Below, piece after piece: positions 5,785-10,292 of a stretch of DNA of 10,292 bases. Under the pieces are notes generated by a model, which saw only the letters and a program-made list of their open reading frames with translations, had not been told where the DNA came from and did not search any database. Every line of letters starts with the position of its first letter. Position 1 is the stretch's first letter. The position numbers and the translations under genes are program-made. This DNA comes from Micavibrio aeruginosavorus (GTDB lineage Bacteria; Pseudomonadota; Alphaproteobacteria; Micavibrionales; Micavibrionaceae). The DNA lies in assembly GCA_003240795.1 (NCBI GenBank), contig QFNK01000035.1, positions 1-10,292 of the forward strand, written 5' to 3'.

Positions 5785-7038
5785 ATGGCTCTTGGTCTTC
5801 ATTCTACGATTTATTCCCTGCATATGCGGCTCGCCTTACGCTGGTGCCCCAAATGGCGCGGGGCGTTTGTCGATCCGGCGGGGGGGTATTACGAGCGTCT
5901 GGGCAAAGGTTTTCAGCCTGTGCTTACAGGGCAGCGCCGCCTCGTGACCCAGTGCAGGCAGCTTTCGATTTATTCTCATTACGCGCTTAAAAACAGTAAA
6001 ATCAAATCTTTGTCTGCTGATCTTCAATCTGAATTTGACTATATTGTGAGCCGCTATCATGACCCGGAAACAGGGCTGTGGCATTTCTCGCTGGACGATA
6101 ACGGACGGGTGCTGGACCGCACGTGCGATCTTTACGCGCTCAGCTTTGTGATTTTTTCCTTCTCCCATTATTATCGCGCGACGCTGGATGACCGCGCACG
6201 TGTCCGCGCTCTCGAGGTGCTCACGCTGATCGACCGTGACTTCCGTCTCGAGACAGGGTTAGCAGAAGCATTGGGGCCGGACGGAAAGCCGCTTGCGAAA
6301 ATGCGCCGTCAGAATCCGCATATGCATCTGCTGGAGGCCTGTCTGTTCGCCTATGAGACATGGCGTGACGATGTGTTCCTTGCCATGGCGGACGAGATGG
6401 TCGCGCTGTTCTGCGGATCATTCTTTGACGAAGGGCGCTGTGCGCTGGTGGAGTTTTTTGACGATGCGTTGAACCCGCATCCGGAAAAGGGCGCACATGT
6501 AGAACCGGGCCATTATTTCGAATGGATATGGCTTTTGAAAATGCACGGCGGGATGACAGGAGCAACGGACAGGCATGACGCCGTCTGCTTGAAACTGCTC
6601 GACTGGGCGAACCGGCACGGGTGGGATTCCGATTTCGGCGGGATCTATGACACGCTGACGCCGGATGGTGCGGTGATCGCGGACACAAAGAGGATCTGGC
6701 CGTTTTGCGAGGCGCTCAAAGCCAACGCATTGATGCTGACGGCCGTGCCGGATCGTCAGGCGCTCAAGGACCGTGTGGCGGAAATGGTCGCCGTCTTTGA
6801 TGAAAAATACATGGATGAGCGCGGGTTCTGGACGGAATGGCTGAACCGCGACCTCACGCCGGCGGTTGATTACATGCCCGGCACAACGCCGTATCATGTG
6901 TATTTCGGGATCGAGGAAACCATGGATATCCTCAACGGGCGCGGCGGCGGAAAATCATGGCGCGCGCCGCTCACCGCGGCGCTATACAGCGCGCGGCGGT
7001 TTGTTTCCGGCGCGGTACGGAGCCTTAAAGGGATCTGA
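5785..7038 (+). CDS. AGE-family sugar epimerase/isomerase
   Basis: A 417-residue (alpha/alpha)6-barrel protein of the N-acylglucosamine 2-epimerase family, which includes GlcNAc 2-epimerases, mannose isomerases, YihS and cellobiose 2-epimerase. Landmarks are VDPAGGYYERLG (29-40), an Arg-Gln pair in the first helices (58-59), RRQNPHMHLLEACLFAYE (174-191), EPGHYFEWIWLL (240-251) with His243 and Glu246, GGIYDTLTPDG (285-295), KRIWPFCEALKA (302-313) and PYHVY with His371. His243 and His371 align by eye with the catalytic histidines of the family. Homology begins only around residue 15, so the ATG at 5824 (404 aa) is an alternative start; I prefer 5785 because a promoter-like pair sits just upstream. 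It converges with the lipoprotein gene, 3 bases between stops. Family is firm; substrate is unknown (free mannose, mannose 6-phosphate or an amino sugar are all possible). Confidence 0.91.
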   Translation: MALGLHSTIYSLHMRLALRWCPKWRGAFVDPAGGYYERLGKGFQPVLTGQRRLVTQCRQLSIYSHYALKNSKIKSLSADLQSEFDYIVSRYHDPETGLWHFSLDDNGRVLDRTCDLYALSFVIFSFSHYYRATLDDRARVRALEVLTLIDRDFRLETGLAEALGPDGKPLAKMRRQNPHMHLLEACLFAYETWRDDVFLAMADEMVALFCGSFFDEGRCALVEFFDDALNPHPEKGAHVEPGHYFEWIWLLKMHGGMTGATDRHDAVCLKLLDWANRHGWDSDFGGIYDTLTPDGAVIADTKRIWPFCEALKANALMLTAVPDRQALKDRVAEMVAVFDEKYMDERGFWTEWLNRDLTPAVDYMPGTTPYHVYFGIEETMDILNGRGGGKSWRAPLTAALYSARRFVSGAVRSLKGI

Positions 7039-7041
7039 TAA

Positions 7042-7680
7042 TCAGGGATTTATGCGGTTGTAGGCGAGCTGGGTTTCGTCCAGCTGGAATCCGACGACCA
7101 CATTGTATGTCTTACCGGACGCGGCGTCGGGGAAAGGCATATTCTGGAAGATTGTTTCCGTGTGCGTGTTCGCGTTTTCCTTGCGTCCATACGACATCGG
7201 CGCCGCAAAAATCTCCTTAGAAAGAACGATGCCGGTGTTGTCGGTTACCGCCACGAAGTAAGGGTAGGCGAAGTTCGGCTGGTCATTTGATTTGATGCGC
7301 GCCTTTGGCCCTGTCTTGCCGGACAGGTCGATGTCTATCTGCATCACCAGCGCGCCGTTTTCCACGCGGCAGGTATTGCGGACGTTTGTTATCTCAACCT
7401 CGGATGCGATGTTCGACGGGTCGTTGCTGCCCGATGTGTGGAAATCCACAAGTCGGGTAAGGTCGGGGCGGGCGCTGACCTGCGGGCAGGTGCCGTCATA
7501 GACGGGCAGGCGTTTTTTCTGTTCCTTCACGGGGTCGGGCGGCGGGGTGAGGACGCCGCCTATTGATTCGGACAGGTTCGCGTATCCTTTTGAAAAATCA
7601 TCCTGAAGCCCCGCGAATGTCGAGCATCCGGCGAGCATGAAAAGCGCGGTCAGGGAAAGGGCGAAACGGAAAAGCCTCAT
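7042..7680 (-). CDS. Predicted lipoprotein of unknown function
   Basis: A 212-residue protein starting MRLFRFALSLTALFMLAGCS: basic N-terminus, hydrophobic core and an LAGC lipobox with the lipidated Cys at 19, followed by Ser, which by the Lol rule favours the outer membrane. Residues 20-58 are polar, with a proline-rich TPPPDP stretch, like a flexible linker. The rest (about 60-212) is rich in beta-strand-like segments and ends near FQLDETQLAYN. Two cysteines (65 and 104) could form a periplasmic disulfide. I do not recognise the mature domain. The frame continues to 8184 across the divergent ispH gene, but that extension is spurious since the signal peptide begins at 7680. No Shine-Dalgarno is visible, but a good promoter-like pair sits just upstream. 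It is divergent from ispH and converges with the AGE-family gene. Confidence 0.87.
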   Translation of the reverse strand: MRLFRFALSLTALFMLAGCSTFAGLQDDFSKGYANLSESIGGVLTPPPDPVKEQKKRLPVYDGTCPQVSARPDLTRLVDFHTSGSNDPSNIASEVEITNVRNTCRVENGALVMQIDIDLSGKTGPKARIKSNDQPNFAYPYFVAVTDNTGIVLSKEIFAAPMSYGRKENANTHTETIFQNMPFPDAASGKTYNVVVGFQLDETQLAYNRINP

Positions 7681-7686
7681 GCGCAA

Positions 7687-7715
7687 AGGATAGGGTACGG
7701 ATCGGGGCGTGACAA
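7687..7715 (-). promoter_or_regulatory. Candidate leaderless promoter for the lipoprotein gene
   Basis: On the minus strand, TTGTCA (7715-7710, 5/6 of consensus) is followed after 17 bases by TATCCT (7692-7687, 4/6). The -10 box ends 6 bases before the lipoprotein ATG at 7680, so the mRNA would begin at the start codon. It is the best-matching -35/-10 pair found in the window. No Shine-Dalgarno precedes the ATG, which fits a leaderless transcript. Confidence 0.5.
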
Positions 7716-7758
7716 GGGCGGCGAACCATCCGGCCATGATTTTTACCAAGGAAAGGAA

Positions 7759-7789
7759 TGGATTTCGCGCGGCTGCTTCGCTATATAAA
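7759..7789 (+). promoter_or_regulatory. Candidate leaderless promoter for ispH
   Basis: TATATAAA (7782-7789) gives two overlapping -10-like hexamers, ending 7 or 5 bases before the ispH ATG at 7795, so transcription would start at the ATG. The -35 part is poor: TGGATT (7759-7764) with a 17-base spacer matches only 3/6. No Shine-Dalgarno lies in the 20 bases before the ATG. Confidence 0.4.
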
Positions 7790-7794
7790 ACCCT

Positions 7795-8760
7795 ATGGAA
7801 AAACGTGCCCTGACCATTCTTCTTTCTGCGCCGCGCGGCTTTTGCGCCGGTGTCGACCGCGCCATCCAGATCGTCGAGAAGGCGATCGAGAAATACGGCG
7901 CGCCGGTTTATGTGCGCCATGAAATTGTCCATAACAAATTCGTCGTCGATTCCCTTCGCGCAAAGGGCGCGGTGTTTGTCGAGGAATTGTCCGAAATTCC
8001 CGATGACGGCCGTCCGGTTATTTTCTCCGCCCACGGCGTCGCCAAGGCGGTGCCGAGTGAAGCCAAAACACGCGAGATGTTTTACATCGATGCGACTTGC
8101 CCCCTTGTGAGCAAGGTTCACAAGGAAGCGGAAAAGCATCACGAACTTGGCCGCCAGGTGATCCTGATCGGTCATGCGGGTCATCCGGAAGTCATCGGCA
8201 CGATGGGGCAGTTGCCGGAAGGCGCCGTCGTTCTGGTGGAGACAGCCGGCGACGTTGCCGCCCTGAGTCTGGCGGATGAAAGCAATCTGGCGTTTTGCAC
8301 GCAGACGACATTGTCGGTGGATGACACGGCGGACGTGGTCGCGGCGCTCAAGACGAAATTTCCTGCGATCATCGGACCGGGCAAGGAAGATATTTGCTAT
8401 GCCACCACCAACCGTCAGGCGGCGGTAAAGGTGATTGCGCCGCGCTGTGATGCGCTAATGGTGATCGGCGCGCCGAACTCCTCAAACTCCAACCGTCTCG
8501 TTGAGGTGGGCGTGGCCTATGGGTGCGACAAGGCGATCCTCGTCCAGCGCGCGGCGGAAATCGACTGGAAATGGTTCGAGAATATCCATACGCTCGGCCT
8601 GACCGCGGGTGCCAGTGCGCCGGACGTCCTGATCGAAGAGGTCATCGCGGCGGCACGGGAGCGGTTCGATGTGACAGTCGAGGAAATCGCGATCACGGAA
8701 GAAAACGTCGTGTTCAATATTCCGCGCATCCTGCGCGACGCCGAAGACCGCGCAGCCTAA
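7795..8760 (+). CDS. ispH: 4-hydroxy-3-methylbut-2-enyl diphosphate reductase
   Basis: A 321-residue iron-sulfur enzyme, of normal length, that makes IPP and DMAPP from HMBPP in the last step of the MEP pathway. The three cluster cysteines are present: Cys17 in APRGFCAGVDRAI, Cys102 in DATCPLV and Cys201 in DICYATTNRQ. Other active-site marks are HEIVHNKFVV with His42 and His46, SAHGV with His80, GHAGHPEVIGTMGQ with His130 and Glu132, the TQTTLS segment (169-174), and APNSSNSNRLVEV for substrate binding. The ATG at 7795 matches the family N-terminus and lacks a Shine-Dalgarno sequence; a -10-like box directly precedes it. thrB and rnhA follow on the same strand. Confidence 0.98.
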   Translation: MEKRALTILLSAPRGFCAGVDRAIQIVEKAIEKYGAPVYVRHEIVHNKFVVDSLRAKGAVFVEELSEIPDDGRPVIFSAHGVAKAVPSEAKTREMFYIDATCPLVSKVHKEAEKHHELGRQVILIGHAGHPEVIGTMGQLPEGAVVLVETAGDVAALSLADESNLAFCTQTTLSVDDTADVVAALKTKFPAIIGPGKEDICYATTNRQAAVKVIAPRCDALMVIGAPNSSNSNRLVEVGVAYGCDKAILVQRAAEIDWKWFENIHTLGLTAGASAPDVLIEEVIAAARERFDVTVEEIAITEENVVFNIPRILRDAEDRAA

Positions 8761-8785
8761 AACCCTTGAATAGGTTTGATTTTTT
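8760..8785 (+). terminator. Weak possible intrinsic terminator after ispH
   Basis: AAACC (8760-8764) and GGTTT (8773-8777) can form a 5-bp stem with an 8-base loop, followed two bases later by six T residues (8780-8785). The stem is short and AT-rich, so termination would be partial at best. It fits the separate promoter proposed for thrB at 8798-8827. Confidence 0.3.
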
Positions 8786-8797
8786 CCGCACCCGCGA

Positions 8798-8827
8798 TTG
8801 AAGCGGCGGGGCTTTGCGTGTTATCAA
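8798..8827 (+). promoter_or_regulatory. Candidate leaderless promoter for thrB
   Basis: TTGAAG (8798-8803, 4/6) and TATCAA (8822-8827, 4/6) are 18 bases apart, and the -10-like box ends 6 bases before the thrB ATG at 8834. The preceding bases contain no Shine-Dalgarno. The element lies in the 73-base ispH-thrB gap, after the weak terminator-like hairpin. Confidence 0.4.
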
Positions 8828-8833
8828 ATTTCT

Positions 8834-9790
8834 ATGGCCGTTTATACCCAAGTACCGCAAGAGGCGTTGACCGCGTTCCTGTCGTCCTATGACATCGGGA
8901 CGCTTGTCTCGTATGAGGGCATTTCTCAAGGGGTGAGCAATACCAACTATTTCGTCGATACGGACATGGGGCGTTATGTCCTGACGCTGTTCGAGCCGCA
9001 CCGCGTGCGCGACGAGGATATTTCCTTTTTCATGGATTACGCCATTGTGCTTGAAAAGGCGGGTGTGCCGTGTCCTGAAACGCTTACGCGCAAAGATGGC
9101 AGCGTGTGTGCGAAATTGTGCGGCCGTCCCGCCGCTATATTTTCGTTTTTGAACGGCTCGGGCGGGCATGTTTCGATGCTGACGCCTGCGCTTTGTGAAA
9201 AGGCGGGTGCGACGCTGGCGAAGATGCACCGCGCGGCGGAGCGTTTCGGGCGCACGGCGCCGAACCATTTCGGCCCCACACGCTGGCAGGAGTGGCTGAA
9301 CAGCATAGGCGCGAAAATGGATGTCATTGCGCCGGGTCTTTATGATTTGACCAGTGCGGAATTCGAGAGCGCCGGAAAGGCCATGGCCTTCGACCTTCCG
9401 CGCGGTGCGATCCATGCGGATTATTTTCCGGACAATGTTTTCTTTGAAGACGGCGATGTCAGCGGTGTGATCGATTTTCATTTCGTCTGCACCGATCTTT
9501 ATGCCTATGACCTTGCCATTGCGATCAACGCTTGGTCGTTTGACGAGAAGAATGAAATGCGCCGTGACCGTATGGACGCGATGATGCGCGGGTACGAAAG
9601 TGTTCGTCCCCTGACGGATCCTGAAAAGGGCGCGTTTCCCGCTCTGCTACGCGCGGCGGCGTTGCGGTTCCTGTTGTCGCGGGTCGAGGAAAAACTGAAC
9701 TGGAAAGAGGGGGATTTCATGACGCCGCATGACCCCATGGTGTTTGAAAAACGCCTTCGTTATTTCCAGACCTTTGCGGAGGCCGCATGA
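8834..9790 (+). CDS. thrB: Homoserine kinase, choline-kinase-like type (ThrB)
   Basis: A 318-residue kinase of the aminoglycoside phosphotransferase/choline kinase fold, the ThrB form found in many alphaproteobacteria and unrelated to the GHMP-type enzyme. It phosphorylates homoserine with ATP in threonine biosynthesis. Visible signatures are the nucleotide-loop segment EGISQGVSNTNYFV (28-41), an aromatic-flanked lobe with LFEPHRV, the catalytic Brenner motif IHADYFPDNVFF with His194, Asp196 and Asn201, and the Mg-binding Asp214 in VIDFHF, followed by YAYDLAIAINAW. I chose the ATG at 8834 (MAVYTQV), which fits the family start; the frame is open upstream to a TTG at 8798, but that would overlap the promoter-like element. 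No Shine-Dalgarno is present. The stop overlaps the rnhA start by 4 bases. Confidence 0.95.
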   Translation: MAVYTQVPQEALTAFLSSYDIGTLVSYEGISQGVSNTNYFVDTDMGRYVLTLFEPHRVRDEDISFFMDYAIVLEKAGVPCPETLTRKDGSVCAKLCGRPAAIFSFLNGSGGHVSMLTPALCEKAGATLAKMHRAAERFGRTAPNHFGPTRWQEWLNSIGAKMDVIAPGLYDLTSAEFESAGKAMAFDLPRGAIHADYFPDNVFFEDGDVSGVIDFHFVCTDLYAYDLAIAINAWSFDEKNEMRRDRMDAMMRGYESVRPLTDPEKGAFPALLRAAALRFLLSRVEEKLNWKEGDFMTPHDPMVFEKRLRYFQTFAEAA

Positions 9791-10212
9791 GTTTGCCGGT
9801 GGTCGAGATATTCACGGACGGTGCATGCTCCGGCAATCCGGGGCCGGGCGGATGGGGCGTTTTGCTCCGCGCGGGCGCGCATGAGAAGGAATTGTCGGGC
9901 GGAGAGCATGACACGACCAACAACCGCATGGAAATGATGGCGGTGATTCAGGGGCTGGCCGCTCTCAAGAAACCGAGCCGCGTGACCCTTTACACCGACA
10001 GCCAGTATGTCCAGAAGGGCGTCACCGAATGGATGAAGGGCTGGAAGGCCAAAGGATGGCCCGAGCGGATCAAGAATCAGGACCTCTGGCTGCGAATCGA
10101 TGCGGAAATGACGCGCCATGATGTGAAACTTGTCTGGGTTCGCGGCCATAACGGACATGCGGAAAACGAACGTGTGGATAAGCTGGCAGTCGCCGCGATT
10201 CCAAAGCGTTAG
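9787..10212 (+). CDS. rnhA: Ribonuclease HI
   Basis: A 141-residue RNase HI, which cuts the RNA strand of RNA-DNA hybrids. All four catalytic carboxylates are present: Asp11 in FTDGACSGNPGPGGWG, Glu49 in NNRMEMMAVI, Asp71 in YTDSQYV and Asp131 in ENERVDKLA. The proton-shuttle His121 lies in WVRGHNGH. A basic, Trp-rich stretch (WMKGWKAKGWPERIKNQDLW) is the substrate-handle region seen in bacterial RNase HI. The ATG overlaps the thrB stop (ATGA), and GGAGG (9778-9782) sits 4 bases before it within thrB, so translation is coupled to thrB. Confidence 0.98.
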   Translation: MSLPVVEIFTDGACSGNPGPGGWGVLLRAGAHEKELSGGEHDTTNNRMEMMAVIQGLAALKKPSRVTLYTDSQYVQKGVTEWMKGWKAKGWPERIKNQDLWLRIDAEMTRHDVKLVWVRGHNGHAENERVDKLAVAAIPKR

Positions 10213-10292
10213 CAACAGTTGCCCACAGCTTGCCAACAGGCGGTGCACGGGTTCGTCTGGAACCTTTAAGATTCCTTTAATGTTTGCGACCG
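10213..10292. repeat. Non-coding tail with 11-bp-phased short repeats
   Basis: No gene is visible in these 80 bases. TTGCCCACAG (10219-10228) and TTGCCAACAG (10230-10239) are direct repeats differing at one position with an 11-base period. CCTTTAA occurs at 10263-10269 and 10274-10280, also 11 bases apart and in phase with the first pair. No terminator hairpin is seen after rnhA. The stretch may be the upstream control region of the next gene, but this is inference. Confidence 0.35.

Noticed and set aside
5691..5786. An alternative start for the deacetylase-like gene at 5786
   Set aside because: The extra 32 residues do not match the family start, and they would overlap the start of the divergent epimerase gene. 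Both ATGs arise from the palindrome GCCATGGC at 5782-5789.
7681..8184. Upstream extension of the lipoprotein frame across ispH
   Set aside because: The sequence from 7680 begins with a complete lipoprotein signal peptide. The extra 168 codons are antisense to ispH, which is unambiguously coding.
10219..10239. DnaA-box-like sequences TTGCCCACA and TTGCCAACA, hinting at a replication origin
   Set aside because: The closer one matches TTATCCACA at only 7 of 9 positions. There is no cluster of boxes, AT-rich unwinding region or dnaA/dnaN/gidA neighbourhood.
1..10292. Defence, mobile-element, phage or CRISPR content
   Set aside because: No transposase, integrase, terminal repeats, repeat-spacer array, toxin-antitoxin pair or restriction gene is visible. 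Identified genes are core metabolism or common accessory enzymes with uniform composition.

Overview
The window looks like an ordinary stretch of a bacterial chromosome, most likely from an alphaproteobacterium. DNA is moderately GC-rich with G/C-rich third codon positions. Two gene runs have orders I associate with alphaproteobacteria: xseB-ispA-...-dxs, and ispH-thrB-rnhA with a choline-kinase-like ThrB. I cannot place it at genus level from sequence alone. I see no rRNA, tRNA, transposase, integrase, CRISPR array or phage gene, and no gene-free stretch longer than about 165 bases.

Layout. (1) Positions 1-279, plus strand: the 3' end of a signal peptide peptidase (SppA/S49) gene. (2) Positions 4469 down to 282, minus strand: a compact operon read xseB, ispA, a YciI-family gene, dxs and a HAD-family phosphatase gene. 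It contains the first enzyme of the MEP isoprenoid pathway (Dxs) and the prenyltransferase that makes farnesyl diphosphate (IspA). (3) Positions 4470-4622: a divergent control region, followed on the plus strand by a 44-codon gene (4623-4757) with an excellent ribosome binding site. (4) Positions 5690-4764, minus strand: a histone-deacetylase-like hydrolase, divergent from an AGE-family sugar epimerase/isomerase (5785-7038, plus). (5) Positions 7680-7042, minus strand: an unrecognised lipoprotein, divergent from ispH. (6) Positions 7795-10212, plus strand: ispH, thrB and rnhA; thrB and rnhA overlap by 4 bases. The last 80 bases are non-coding and probably lead to a gene beyond the window.

How the genes fit together: dxs and ispH encode the first and last enzymes of the MEP pathway, and ispA uses its products, so isoprenoid precursor supply is the main metabolic theme. 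XseB (exonuclease VII small subunit) and RnhA (RNase HI) are nucleic-acid housekeeping, ThrB is threonine biosynthesis, and SppA and the lipoprotein are envelope functions. The sugar epimerase and deacetylase-like genes are accessory enzymes of uncertain substrate.

No clear new defence or mobile system is visible. The most interesting signals are the untracked 44-aa gene, a recurring arrangement in which four genes without a Shine-Dalgarno sequence have a -10-like hexamer 5-7 bases before the ATG (predicted leaderless mRNAs), the unrecognised lipoprotein, and several small inverted or phased repeats in the control regions.
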